DNA from: Smithella sp.
GTDB lineage: Bacteria > Desulfobacterota > Syntrophia > Syntrophales > Smithellaceae
DNA: 40,353 nt
Assembly (NCBI GenBank): GCA_012510495.1
Contig: JAAZHX010000297.1
Span: 1 to 40,353, forward strand
Direction of reading: 5' to 3'
Positions 27,511-35,783 of this stretch are shown here, in pieces. The position numbers and the translations under genes were made by a program. Numbering within the stretch: position 1 is the first letter of the stretch; every line of letters begins with the position of its first letter. The notes beneath the pieces were generated by a model. The model saw only the letters and a program-made list of their open reading frames with translations. It was not told where the DNA came from and made no database searches.

Positions 27511-27804
27511 ATGAAAAAAATAACTATTTTTGTCGCAGTTACCCTGATGGTGGTCTTTGCCTTTTCCGCGCTGGCGGCGCAGGGGTGGCCCGGTGATCGG
27601 CGCTTTGACCGAAGCCGGCAGAACCGGATCCACGAAAGATGGGACCATCGGAATGTTTATGATCATCTCTCCGATCGGGGGTTTGATCGCGGTCAGCGAA
27701 TGATCGTGCAGGGAAGATACATCGTCCCGGCCGTTCGTTTCGACGGGCGGCACGCCCCGGCCTTCATCCTGCATTTGCCTAATTTTTGTATTCAAATTCG
27801 CTAG
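27511..27804 (+). CDS. Small exported basic protein, unknown
   Basis: A 97-residue protein with a clear signal peptide (MKKITIFVAVTLMVVFAFSA, likely cleaved after ALA at 22). The mature part of about 75 residues is rich in Arg, Asp and His (WPGDRRFDRSRQNRIHERWD), then has a hydrophobic closing segment. GAAAGGAGG stands 9 bp before the ATG, a strong site. It lies between a sigma-54-like promoter and a strong terminator, so it appears to be a single-gene transcript. I do not recognise a family; the Arg/His-rich pattern recalls small periplasmic stress or metal-response proteins, which is weak inference. Confidence 0.7.
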   Translation: MKKITIFVAVTLMVVFAFSALAAQGWPGDRRFDRSRQNRIHERWDHRNVYDHLSDRGFDRGQRMIVQGRYIVPAVRFDGRHAPAFILHLPNFCIQIR

Positions 27805-27899
27805 AAGTGACCAGCCGCGAGGTTGCCCGCTGTTTGTAAAGAAAATGGTTTTCGCTGTTTGGAATGTGGTTTCTCCGGGTACGGACAAGGGTGGGATAA

Positions 27900-27937
27900 C
27901 GCCGGGCCGCGCGTGAGCGCGCCTGCCCGGCGTTTTT
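27900..27937 (+). terminator. Rho-independent terminator
   Basis: GCCGGGC (27901-27907) pairs with GCCCGGC (27925-27931), an inner GCGCG/CGCGC pair extends the stem, and five T residues follow at 27933-27937. It ends the transcript of the small exported protein about 95 bp after its stop. The rest of 27940-28160 contains no gene I can support. Confidence 0.8.
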
Positions 27938-28161
27938 ATCAAAATGCCGTCTGCGGAGAAGCTGCTTTTCTTCCCTGTTCCCAGGCATTTTTCATTTTCG
28001 TCTGGTATCGAGCGTCTCTTCTGTGATCATCCGGATCACCGCTCTGGTTTCATCGTCCTGGACGTAAAAAAATTATAAAATCCTTATGACGCCTCTACTC
28101 AAACCCTGCAAAAACAAAACCCCAAACATCTTACCGGTGCATCAATATTGTTGGTTAAAGG

Positions 28162-28252
28162 ACTCTCACTCTCCCCCGGCCCCTCCCAGCAAGGGAGGGG
28201 AGGATACTCCGTTTTCCCTCTCCCTTTGGGGGGAGAGGGTCAGGGTGAGGGG
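28162..28252. repeat. C-rich/G-rich dispersed-type hairpin repeat
   Basis: Two adjacent hairpins: CCCCTCCC (28180-28187) with GGGAGGGG (28193-28200), and CCCTCTCCC (28216-28224) with GGGAGAGGG (28231-28239), flanked by CTCTCACTCTCC and GGGTGAGGGGG. This CTCTCCC/GGGTGAGGG composition resembles a non-coding repeat I recognise as common in environmental bacterial genomes. It lies just after the end of the FAD oxidoreductase gene. Confidence 0.6.
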
Positions 28253-28283
28253 GTTCCTGATGAGATTGCTTCAGTCGCCCTGA

Positions 28284-29915
28284 TTAATCGATGTCTTCCC
28301 GATCCAGAATGAGGCGCGCCGCCCGCCAGCCGTTGACCTGGCCGGAGCCCACGCCATGCCAGGCCTGCGTCCAGTTGCTGGTGATGAATACATTTTTAAT
28401 CGGTGTATCGTTGGGGATTTTCTGCCACTGTTCCGGCGACAAATAAAAGCCGTAAACCACGCCGCCTTTGTTCAGCGTGTAGCGCTCGATGGTTTTCGGC
28501 GTGTAGCTTTCCTTGACGATGATGTTTTTGGGGTCCTTGATCTCCGGAATGACTTTAGCGGCCAGAGCGATGAGTTCGTCAACCTTCTGTTCCTTCAGTT
28601 TGGCATACTCCGCCCGGTCCGCAGGCCAGACGGAGGCGTCGGAATAGGCGTCCAGTTTGACCACGGATTTGCCTTTCGGCGCATAGACCGGATCGCCCAT
28701 GTTCGTATAGATCGTGATGGCCACCGCTCCTTTTTTGAAGTCGCCCTTCATCATGGCCTCATAATTTTTCGAGCTGTCCCGGTAGGTGTTGTAGAAGATT
28801 TCCGTATCGTTGTAGCCCAGCGCTTTCAGATCGATATTCAGACCGATATACACGCCGAACAGGGAATTGGCGGGCTTCATCGCGTCGATCTTCTCCAGAT
28901 ATTTGACCGGAAGATTTTCCCGGCCGATCAGCTTGTTGGCCAGTTGATAGGGATCCGTGTTGGCGACAATGTAGCGGGCCGTGTAGGTTTTGCCGTTCGC
29001 GGTCCGCACGCCGGTGGCCCGGCCGTTTTCCAACAGTATCTTTGTGACCAGCGCGCCGGTTTGGACGGTTCCACCCAGTTCGCGGATGCGGGCCGCATAG
29101 CCGTCGGCCAGCGCCTGGGAGGTGCCCTTGATATGCCAGGCGCCGTCGCTCAAGTAGCTTTCCGTTGCCGCCATAAAGATCAACGCCGATTCTTTGTCCA
29201 CCGGGGCGCCGTAGAAAACCCATAACTGGGAAACTACCGCCTTGATGTCTTCGTCTTTAAAGCATTGATCCAGCAGGTCTTTCACGGTGCGGTCTTTCCA
29301 TTTAAAAAAAGCCCGCTGACGGAGCGGAACCAGAATCTGCGTGAGTGTGCCGCCGACGCTGCCCTTGCGGAAGAGATCCCGCAGTTCCATGATATCTCCA
29401 TACACGCTGGAGCAGAGCATATGAAATTTTTCTATGCCTTCCGATTCCTCCGGCCATTTCTTTTTCAGTTCGCTTTTGAACCCCGGCCAGTTTGGAGGAA
29501 GCGTGATGTCCACGCCGGGGAAAACCGATCGGTAGAAATGCGGGACTTCATAGAGCTCCACTTTTTTGTCCACGCCGGTGGTTTTTAGCAACTGGTACAG
29601 GCCGCGGTCCATCTTTCCGGGGCCGCCGCCGGCCATTTCATGAAGCGACGCGTCAAAGGTAAATTCCCCGCGGGTGAATTTGGTTGTGCTGCCGCCCACC
29701 ACAAAGTGCTTTTCCAGGACCAGCACTTTCTGTCCTTTGACGGCCAGATGCGCCGCCGCGGAGAGTCCGCCCATCCCGGCGCCGATGACGATGACGTCAT
29801 AGTCGGGTTTCTGCGCCGCGGGATTTTCAGCAGCGTGAAGACCGGCACTGAAGATCAGAATGATCGGTAGAATCATCAACAAAAAAACTTTGCGGATAAA
29901 ATTTTGTCTCTTCAT
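28284..29915 (-). CDS. Exported CrtI/retinol-saturase-like FAD oxidoreductase
   Basis: A 543-residue FAD-dependent oxidoreductase of the phytoene desaturase / all-trans-retinol saturase group. The dinucleotide motif is DVIVIGAGMGGLSAAAHLA at 40-58, followed by GQKVLVLEKHFVVGGST with the ribose-binding Glu. The C-terminal FAD block is the VFITSNWTQAWHGVGSGQVNG stretch. Unusually, a hydrophobic signal-like segment (FLLMILPIILIFSAGLHAA, residues 11-29) precedes the domain, which predicts export or membrane anchoring; no twin-arginine motif is visible. ATG at 29913-29915 follows GGAGGATACC. The substrate is unknown; saturation or desaturation of an isoprenoid or lipid is likely. Confidence 0.88.
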   Translation of the reverse strand: MKRQNFIRKVFLLMILPIILIFSAGLHAAENPAAQKPDYDVIVIGAGMGGLSAAAHLAVKGQKVLVLEKHFVVGGSTTKFTRGEFTFDASLHEMAGGGPGKMDRGLYQLLKTTGVDKKVELYEVPHFYRSVFPGVDITLPPNWPGFKSELKKKWPEESEGIEKFHMLCSSVYGDIMELRDLFRKGSVGGTLTQILVPLRQRAFFKWKDRTVKDLLDQCFKDEDIKAVVSQLWVFYGAPVDKESALIFMAATESYLSDGAWHIKGTSQALADGYAARIRELGGTVQTGALVTKILLENGRATGVRTANGKTYTARYIVANTDPYQLANKLIGRENLPVKYLEKIDAMKPANSLFGVYIGLNIDLKALGYNDTEIFYNTYRDSSKNYEAMMKGDFKKGAVAITIYTNMGDPVYAPKGKSVVKLDAYSDASVWPADRAEYAKLKEQKVDELIALAAKVIPEIKDPKNIIVKESYTPKTIERYTLNKGGVVYGFYLSPEQWQKIPNDTPIKNVFITSNWTQAWHGVGSGQVNGWRAARLILDREDID

Positions 29916-30080
29916 CGGTATCCTCCATGAAAGGTGTTTGGGTCGAATTCTCTCATTAAATGAATTTCTTGTCAAGGTTGGAGGGTTGTGGAAAGAAGCT
30001 GATCACTCAAAATCTCATAGCTCGCAGCTCATCAAAAAATGAGGCAGGGACGTTTGCCCAACTACATAAAACCAATAGTT

Positions 30081-30132
30081 TTGTTATTCCTCGCGAAGCA
30101 TGCCCTCGAGAAGTCGGAGGGCGGGAATCCAG
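30081..30132. repeat. Palindromic dispersed repeat
   Basis: ATTCCTCGC (30086-30094) opposes GCGGGAAT (30121-30128), and inside it GCCCTC pairs with GAGGGC. The motif CGCGAAGCATGCCCTCGA followed by GGCGGGAATCCAG is a form I recognise as a repeated intergenic element in deltaproteobacterial genomes. It sits in the 246-bp gap between the amidase stop and the FAD oxidoreductase start, which has no other clear content. Confidence 0.6.
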
Positions 30133-30161
30133 TTATTTCAAAGGGACGGACAGCCCTGGTC

Positions 30162-31577
30162 TTACGCGCAAACAGGCGGACGCCGATCCTTCCACGGTCT
30201 GGCCTTTTCGATCTGGCCGGCAAGCCGGAACAGCGAAGCTTCATCGCCGAACCGTCCGATGAAATGGGCGCCCACCGGCAGTCCTTCGCTGTTCCAGAAA
30301 AGCGGAACCGACATGGCTGGCTGTCCGGTCGCGTTGCAAAGCGGCGTAAAAACGGCATAGCGGGCCGATTCGGCAAATCCCGCGAGCGGGTCGTCCGGCT
30401 TCGGGTCGAACGAGCCCAGCGGCGGCGGCGGTTTGGCCAACGTCGGCGTCAGCAGAATGTTATACTTCTCAAAGAACGAGGCGACATCGCGGGCGAAGCG
30501 CTGGATGGTCTGGACGGCGATCAGGTAGTCCGCGGCGCTGGCGGTCTGGCCCTGTTCGTAGATGGCCCAGGTCAGGGGCTCGACCTGTTTTTTTGATACT
30601 CCCAGCATCTTGACGGTGGAGGCGATGCCCGCGAACCAAAGGACGACGAAGGCGCTGGTCAGGGTTTTCCCGTCGATGACGGGGGCGGCCTCCTCGACCG
30701 AATGGCCGAGTGCTTCGCACAGCCGGGCCGCGTCCTGCACTGCATGGACACAGTCTTCGTGCACCGGCTGCTCGGTCGGGGCCTTCGCGGTAAAGGCGAT
30801 GCGCAGCCTCCCCGGATCCGTATTCGCTTCCTGTGCGAAAGAGCGCTCCACGGGGGGCGCCCAGTAGGGATCGCCCCTCAGGCAGCCCGCAGTCGCGTCC
30901 AAAAGCGCCGCGCTGTCCCGGACGGAAATCGTCAACGCGTGTTCATTCACCAGCCCGCCGATCATGTCGCCGAAATCGGGCCCCAGGGTGATTCGGCCCC
31001 GGGTCGGCTTCAGGCCGAAAACGCCGCAGCAGGAAGCGGGGATTCGAATCGATCCACCGCCGTCGTTCCCGTGCGCCATGGGGACGATGCGCGCCGCGAC
31101 GGCCGCTGCCGATCCGCCGCTCGATCCGCCGGTTGAACAGTTGGTGTTCCAGGGATTACGGGCCGGACCGAAAAGTTCCGGCTCCGTGGTCGGAAGGATG
31201 CCGAATTCAGGCGTGTTGGTCTTGCCGGCCACAATCAGGCCCGCCTTTTTGTGGCGTCGGACCAGCTCGCTGTCATGATCCGGAACCAGGTCTTTCAAGG
31301 CTCTGGCGCCGAACGTCATTCGCACGCCGCCGTAGGAGGCCAGAATGTCCTTGAGAAGAAACGGCACGCCGGTAAAGGGCCCGTCGGGCAGTTTTGATTT
31401 TGCGGCGTCCCGCGCCAGGTCGTACATCGGCGTAACCACCGCGTTGAGCGTCGGGTTCAGCTTTTCGATCCGTTCGATTACGGATTCGGTAAGTTCAAGA
31501 GGCGTAATTTCTTTTTTCCGGATCAGACCGGCCAGTTCTGTGGCATCACAATATTTCAGTTCCTCCGACAGGGACAT
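30162..31577 (-). CDS. Amidase-signature family amidohydrolase
   Basis: A 471-residue amidase that hydrolyses a carboxamide using a Ser-cisSer-Lys triad. Lys76 is in FLLKDI, Ser152 in [15 protein letters not shown], and the nucleophile Ser176 in [12 protein letters not shown], with the expected 24-residue spacing. The C-terminal half contains [15 protein letters not shown] and [15 protein letters not shown], typical of 6-aminohexanoate-cyclic-dimer-hydrolase-like and fatty-amide amidases rather than GatA. ATG at 31575-31577 follows AAAGGAGG. A strong promoter lies 44 bp upstream. Natural substrate is unknown; no gatB or gatC is near, which argues against a tRNA amidotransferase role. Confidence 0.92.
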   Translation of the reverse strand: MSLSEELKYCDATELAGLIRKKEITPLELTESVIERIEKLNPTLNAVVTPMYDLARDAAKSKLPDGPFTGVPFLLKDILASYGGVRMTFGARALKDLVPDHDSELVRRHKKAGLIVAGKTNTPEFGILPTTEPELFGPARNPWNTNCSTGGSSGGSAAAVAARIVPMAHGNDGGGSIRIPASCCGVFGLKPTRGRITLGPDFGDMIGGLVNEHALTISVRDSAALLDATAGCLRGDPYWAPPVERSFAQEANTDPGRLRIAFTAKAPTEQPVHEDCVHAVQDAARLCEALGHSVEEAAPVIDGKTLTSAFVVLWFAGIASTVKMLGVSKKQVEPLTWAIYEQGQTASAADYLIAVQTIQRFARDVASFFEKYNILLTPTLAKPPPPLGSFDPKPDDPLAGFAESARYAVFTPLCNATGQPAMSVPLFWNSEGLPVGAHFIGRFGDEASLFRLAGQIEKARPWKDRRPPVCA

Positions 31578-31620
31578 AAAACCTCCTTTACCCGGAGATA
31601 TTTTGTGTTTGACACCGCGA

Positions 31621-31649
31621 AGTATAAAAGGACTATTTTTGCCCGTCAA
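31621..31649 (-). promoter_or_regulatory. Sigma-70 promoter of the amidase
   Basis: On the minus strand TTGACG (31649-31644) and TATACT (31626-31621) are 17 bp apart, both five-of-six matches. The predicted start is near 31614, about 37 nt before the amidase ATG. Confidence 0.65.
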
Positions 31650-31673
31650 GCAGTATTTGGTCCCTGGATTTGC

Positions 31674-31702
31674 TTGACAGCGGCCGGTGTGTTTTTTATA
31701 CT
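31674..31702 (+). promoter_or_regulatory. Sigma-70 promoter diverging from the amidase
   Basis: TTGACA (31674-31679, perfect) and TATACT (31697-31702) are separated by 17 bp on the plus strand. It would transcribe the hydrolase fossil and the Isf-like gene. It stands back-to-back with the amidase promoter, with 24 bp between their -35 boxes. Confidence 0.6.
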
Positions 31703-31712
31703 CTCACGTGCG

Positions 31713-31982
31713 GTCAACCGCCATCACCGCGTCAGCCTCATGAAAGGTTCGCTCGATCCGATGGATGTGGCGGTGGATCTGAAGAATCTTCCTCAGCGCC
31801 ACTTTGTCGGTTCGCAGGACACGGTCATCTAAGCCGGGATTGCCGAATCTTTTTTGAGGCGAGCGGAGAAACCTGATTTCAACGGGATTACCATTGTCGA
31901 AGGCGCCACCCACAACAGGGGGTGGCGCGAAACAGGGAAAGAGCTGCTCGCTTTGCCTGCCGTTGGAAAGGAGGCAAGGGTT
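31713..31982 (+). pseudogene. C-terminal fossil of an alpha/beta hydrolase with an in-frame stop
   Basis: One plus-strand frame reads SLDPMDVAVDLKNLPQRHFV then GSQDTVI, a TAA stop at 31830-31832, then AGIAESFLRRAEKP and ITIVEGATHNRGWRE. This order matches the end of alpha/beta hydrolases: the acid residue in VGSQD.V and the catalytic His in GATHNRGW. The nucleophile half is missing and no usable start exists, so it is a truncated relic. The frame then runs directly into the Isf-like gene, which begins at a well-placed TTG. Confidence 0.55.
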
Positions 31983-32813
31983 TTGGGATTATCGCTTTTG
32001 ATCATTGCCGGTTCACACCGGCGTCTGGGAAACTGTGAAATGTTTGCGAAAGACGTCGCGCTGCGCGCCGGAGCGGATTCCATTTCTTTGCTGCGCCTGA
32101 CGGATTTTACTTTGAAGCCTTGCACCGGCTGCTACCGTTGCCTCCAGCCGGAGCGCCGTTGCCGCGTTCAGGACGATCTGTACTTTATTCTTGAAAAAAT
32201 GAAAGGGTTCGACGGAATCCTCTTTTCCATACCGACCTATGTGCTGGGGCCGGTCGGTCAGTTCAAGCTGTTTGCCGACCGTCTGTCCTCCATGGCCGTC
32301 TTTCATCCGGACTTCCGGAATATCCGGGCGGTCAGCGCGATTTTCGGCGGCATTGAAAGCTGGCGGGGCGTGACGCAGTCTCTGGTCAATGCCGTTATCC
32401 GGATGATGGGCTTCGACTTCAGGGGAAGCGCTTTTGTGGAAGCCGCCCTGCCCGGCGAAAGTCTGGATGCCAAATACCAGCCCGTGGCCCAGGGGCTGGC
32501 CGATGTGTTGAGCGAACGTGTCGAAACGTATTTTCCCTGCAAAACGCTGTGTTGTCCTTCGTGCGGCGCCGATCTGTTTTTTCTGGAGCAGAAGCGCCGG
32601 GTTTGCGCTCTTTGCGGAAGTTCCGGTGAAGAGCAAGACGGTGTTTGGCTGCATGTTGAAGATTCAGGACGGTTTACGACGAAAGGATTTGTCGAGCACT
32701 TTGAAGGCTGGCTCAAGCCCAAGGTGCTGGAATACGCCGCCCAACGGGAGCATCACCGCGCGCTGCGCGAAACCTATAAAAATATCGGCACGTGGATCAG
32801 AAAGGAAGAGTAG
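31983..32813 (+). CDS. Iron-sulfur-flavoprotein-like NADPH-dependent FMN reductase with C-terminal zinc ribbon
   Basis: A 276-residue flavodoxin-fold protein. The first strand is LSLLIIAGSHRRLGN, the FMN phosphate loop. Cys47, Cys50, Cys53 and Cys60 (CTGCYRCLQPERRC, CX2CX2CX6C) form the compact cluster motif of iron-sulfur flavoproteins (Isf), which carry FMN and a [4Fe-4S] cluster in anaerobes. FSIPTYVLGPVGQFKLFADR is the second family block. Near residue 195 a pair of CxxC motifs (CPSCGADL, CALCGSS) suggests an added zinc ribbon. The TTG at 31983 is chosen because AAAGGAGG stands 8-9 bp upstream; the frame extends further but into a pseudogene. Likely an electron carrier or oxygen/quinone reductase. 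Confidence 0.8.
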   Translation: MGLSLLIIAGSHRRLGNCEMFAKDVALRAGADSISLLRLTDFTLKPCTGCYRCLQPERRCRVQDDLYFILEKMKGFDGILFSIPTYVLGPVGQFKLFADRLSSMAVFHPDFRNIRAVSAIFGGIESWRGVTQSLVNAVIRMMGFDFRGSAFVEAALPGESLDAKYQPVAQGLADVLSERVETYFPCKTLCCPSCGADLFFLEQKRRVCALCGSSGEEQDGVWLHVEDSGRFTTKGFVEHFEGWLKPKVLEYAAQREHHRALRETYKNIGTWIRKEE

Positions 32814-32855
32814 GCTGATCCTGCAAAAGACAATCGTGACCGGTTCGGGATGGCA

Positions 32856-33377
32856 TTACAGGATTCCGTCCAGCGCGTCCGCCACATCCGCCTTGCAGGC
32901 CCGGCAGCGCTTTGCCCCTCTGAAGAGAGGGTTGCCGCAGGTCGGGCAGTGATACCGTTCCAGTTCCGCTCTTGCCCATTCCACGGACCCTTGCTCATCA
33001 CCAAGGGCGGCTGCTTTCTCGCGCCAAAGAGGAATCGTCCTTTTCATGACGCGCCTCCCGGTGGCCAGACCGAAGTTTTCGATCAGGCCGCACGGCCACC
33101 GGTCGCACTGGTGACAGGAATAAAATCCCTTTTCGCGGACGCAGTTTCGGATGGAGCAATTCATGCAATAGCCGTAAAGTTTTTCGGGCGGATCTTTTTG
33201 CATGCAGCCCAGGCACTGTGTGTCTTCTGGTTTTGTGCCGTAAAGGTTTCCCATGACCTCTTTGAATTTTTGATTGTGATTCCGAGTGGCGATGTAAACG
33301 CCGCAGGCGCCGCAGTAAAGGCCGCAGGGGGCCATCAGCCGCCGGTCTCTTATTTCTTCCTCTGTCCAGCCTTCCAT
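32856..33377 (-). CDS. DUF3795-family cysteine-rich protein
   Basis: A 173-residue protein with the DUF3795 start APCGLYCGACGVYIATRN, followed by CLGCMQ, CMNCSIRNCV and CHQCDRWPC, altogether many CxxC pairs that probably bind zinc or an iron-sulfur cluster. A C-terminal zinc ribbon is added (YHCPTCGNPLFRGAKRCRAC). Function is unknown in this family, which is widespread in anaerobes. ATG at 33375-33377 follows CAGGAGGC at 10 bp. It converges with the Isf-like gene 42 bp away. Confidence 0.85.
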   Translation of the reverse strand: MEGWTEEEIRDRRLMAPCGLYCGACGVYIATRNHNQKFKEVMGNLYGTKPEDTQCLGCMQKDPPEKLYGYCMNCSIRNCVREKGFYSCHQCDRWPCGLIENFGLATGRRVMKRTIPLWREKAAALGDEQGSVEWARAELERYHCPTCGNPLFRGAKRCRACKADVADALDGIL

Positions 33378-33469
33378 TGCCGCTTTGCCTCCTGTTCAGA
33401 ATAAAGCCTTCCCCCCAGTGAAAAAATAAGCGTCAGGACTAAAAAAATTTTCCTTCCATGGCTTTTCAT
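33350..33469 (-). CDS. Possible 39-residue hydrophobic small protein upstream of DUF3795
   Basis: An ATG at 33467-33469, with AGAGGG about 6 bp upstream, opens a frame with a signal-like hydrophobic segment (KIFLVLTLIFSLGGRLYS) after a basic start MKSHGR, and a basic tail ending at 33350. It overlaps the start of the DUF3795 gene by 28 bp, consistent with translational coupling. No family is recognised and chance is possible. Confidence 0.3.
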   Translation of the reverse strand: MKSHGRKIFLVLTLIFSLGGRLYSEQEAKRQWKAGQRKK

Positions 33470-33590
33470 AAGACCCTCTATTTTAATGAACGATGGTCTG
33501 CAATCTCGCATATTTCCAAGAATCCGTCAATTTCATAGTATCGGTCCATGCGATCGGTAAAATTTGCGCGATGACGCGATGTTGACGGGA

Positions 33591-35669
33591 TCACTCGCGG
33601 ATGACGCCCCGGAACCGGGCGTATTCCACCATGCGGCTGAAGGCGAAGATGGCCCGCTCCGGCGTGGGGTAGCAGGGAACCCCCAGCGCGGCAAAGCCCT
33701 CATGGATGTGGGCGATTTCCCGCGCCGTGCCGCCGTAATAGCTGGCGAAGACCGGCTTTTGCTGATGGCGCCGGAAAATGTCGGCGAAGGCTTCGGAAAT
33801 ATCAAACATGCTTTCCGGCATGAGCACGAAGGTGATCAGCAGGGCGTCCACATCGGATTGCTCCATCAGGCAGCGGGCAATGTGGCTGGTAGCCTTCTTC
33901 GATCCGTGCTGCTCGATGGCGGACCAGGTGTCGATGGGATTGCGCACCGGCGCCCACGCCGGCATGACTTCGCGAAGTTTCCTGAGCGTGTCCGGTTGCA
34001 GCGCGGGCAGATCGATGCCGCATTCCTCGACGGCGTCCGTTGCCGCGACGCAGCCCATGCCCGTGATGGACAGAGCGCCCATGCGGTTGCCGCGCGGCAG
34101 AGGGAGCTTTTCAAACGCCGCGAGAGCGTCAAAAAAGGCCTCGGAGTTTTGCGTCCGCACCAGACCCGTTTTCCGGCAAACCGCGTCAAAGACCGCGTCC
34201 GATCCGGCCAGCGACCCGGTATGCGAGGCCACGGCGGCCGCCCCGGCTTCGCTGCGCCCGGCTTTCATCACCACCACGGGCTTGGTTTTGCATGCCGCGG
34301 CCGCGGCGCGGATGAATCGTTTTCCCTCCACCACGCCTTCCAGATACATGCCGACGGTGCGGGTTGCCGAATCCCCTGTCAGGTACTCCAGCAGATCGCT
34401 TTCGTTGATGTCTCCCTTGTTGCCGATGCAGGCCACCTTGGCCAGAGCGAAGGGCTTGGTATCCGCGATCCAGCGGGCCCATCCGGACGAGAAGACGCCG
34501 GACTGACCGATTATGGAAACGCCGCCCGGCCGGATCGGATCGAGGCCGACAATGGAGGTGGACATGCCGGCGGACGGGTTGATCGTGCCGATGCTGTTGG
34601 GTCCCATGATCCGGATGCCTGCCCGGCGGGCCGTTTCAATGATGGTTCTTTGTTCCCTGGCCCCCTCCTCTCCCGCGTCCGAATAGCCGCCCGTGCTCAG
34701 AATGATGTTGGTGACGCCTTTGGCGGCGCAGTCTTCCAGGGCGTCGGGCACGGCCGTTTTGGGAATCACGACCATCGCAGTTTCCACCGGTCCCGGCACG
34801 TCGCTTACCCGGGCATAGGAGGGGAGCCCCAGGATTTCTTTGACGGTCGGGTTGATGGGATAAAGGGCGCCTTTGAAACCGGCCTTTTGCAGGTTCCGCA
34901 AAATGATGTTGCCGCCTTTGCCCGGACTGCGCGAGGCGCCGATCACGGCCATCGAGGAAGGCTGAAAAAACGGCGCGACGGTAGCCGGACTGGGTCGCCT
35001 GCGCGGCGTGGCGGCGGAGACGCCGTCCAGTCGCACCAGGGCGTCAACGGCCACGGCCCCCTGAGGATAGGCGATGAAGGGATTAATATCGATTTCGACA
35101 ATGTCCGGACGTTCGGCGATCAGACGGGAAAGCGCGGACAGAGATTTGGCAATGGCGGCGACATCGAGAGGCTCGCGGGAACGGTACCCTTCCAGCAGGG
35201 CGACGCCTTTGAGCCGCCGGAGCATGGCCGGCGCATCTTTTTCCTCCACGGGGGCGAGCTCGATGACCGAATCGCGGAAAATTTCGGTAAAAATACCGCC
35301 GATGCCCGCCAGGACAATCGGTCCGAAGACGGGATCGCGCCTGCACCCCAGAATGAGTTCGGTTCCCGGACGGGCCATCTTTTGCACCAGCAGTGCGAAG
35401 GGAATATCGGCAAACCTTTTTTTCATTTCACGGACGGCCCGCTTCAGCGCGGACGCGTCCTTAATGTTTAAGGAGACGCCTCCCCTTTCAGTCTTGTGCG
35501 GGACGGCCCCGGAACAGATTTTCAACGCAACCGGAAATCCAAGCCGTCCGGCTGCCGCTGCTGCCTCCGCATCGGTATGGGCCAGAATGCTGTCGATGAC
35601 GGGAATTCCCGCTTTTCTGAGCAGAGACGCTCCTTCAAATTCGTTCAGGATGATTAGATTCTTCTTCAA
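33591..35669 (-). CDS. Fused ADP-forming acyl-CoA synthetase (ATP-grasp plus CoA-binding)
   Basis: A 692-residue NDP-forming acyl-CoA synthetase, which interconverts acyl-CoA, ADP and phosphate with acid, ATP and CoA; in anaerobes it often makes ATP from acyl-CoA. Residues 1-225 are the beta-type ATP-grasp part (GFPVALKICSGAVPHKTERG, DINPFIAYPQG). Residues 235-692 are the alpha part: CoA-binding SMAVIGASRSPGKGGNIILRN, then IIGQSGVFSSGW and the phosphohistidine His483 in SHTGSLAGSD. Domain order is beta-alpha, reversed relative to the alpha-beta fusions of archaeal ACD and Pat. Start is TTG at 35667-35669 with AAGGAGG 10 bp upstream. Acid substrate is unknown. Confidence 0.9.
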   Translation of the reverse strand: MKKNLIILNEFEGASLLRKAGIPVIDSILAHTDAEAAAAAGRLGFPVALKICSGAVPHKTERGGVSLNIKDASALKRAVREMKKRFADIPFALLVQKMARPGTELILGCRRDPVFGPIVLAGIGGIFTEIFRDSVIELAPVEEKDAPAMLRRLKGVALLEGYRSREPLDVAAIAKSLSALSRLIAERPDIVEIDINPFIAYPQGAVAVDALVRLDGVSAATPRRRPSPATVAPFFQPSSMAVIGASRSPGKGGNIILRNLQKAGFKGALYPINPTVKEILGLPSYARVSDVPGPVETAMVVIPKTAVPDALEDCAAKGVTNIILSTGGYSDAGEEGAREQRTIIETARRAGIRIMGPNSIGTINPSAGMSTSIVGLDPIRPGGVSIIGQSGVFSSGWARWIADTKPFALAKVACIGNKGDINESDLLEYLTGDSATRTVGMYLEGVVEGKRFIRAAAAACKTKPVVVMKAGRSEAGAAAVASHTGSLAGSDAVFDAVCRKTGLVRTQNSEAFFDALAAFEKLPLPRGNRMGALSITGMGCVAATDAVEECGIDLPALQPDTLRKLREVMPAWAPVRNPIDTWSAIEQHGSKKATSHIARCLMEQSDVDALLITFVLMPESMFDISEAFADIFRRHQQKPVFASYYGGTAREIAHIHEGFAALGVPCYPTPERAIFAFSRMVEYARFRGVIRE

Positions 35670-35783
35670 AATGAAAAGACCTCCTTGCAGGGCGCGCGTT
35701 ACCGAATTTCGTGCCGTGACCCTATCATGATTTTTTTAAATAATTCAACTTGCATATTGCGGCCGGGGCGCGGCGGATGACTT

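Noticed and set aside
27992-28075. Minus-strand fragment reading YVQDDETRAVIRMITEE, which recalls the end of FlaG-like flagellar proteins
   Set aside because: Only about 26 residues between stops, no start and no flagellar genes nearby; too short to support.
28162-28252. Possible CRISPR or tandem repeat because of alternating C- and G-rich blocks
   Set aside because: Only two unequal hairpins, no regular spacers and no cas genes.
33564-35471. A 635-codon plus-strand open frame opposite the ADP-forming synthetase
   Set aside because: Antisense shadow; no recognisable domain.
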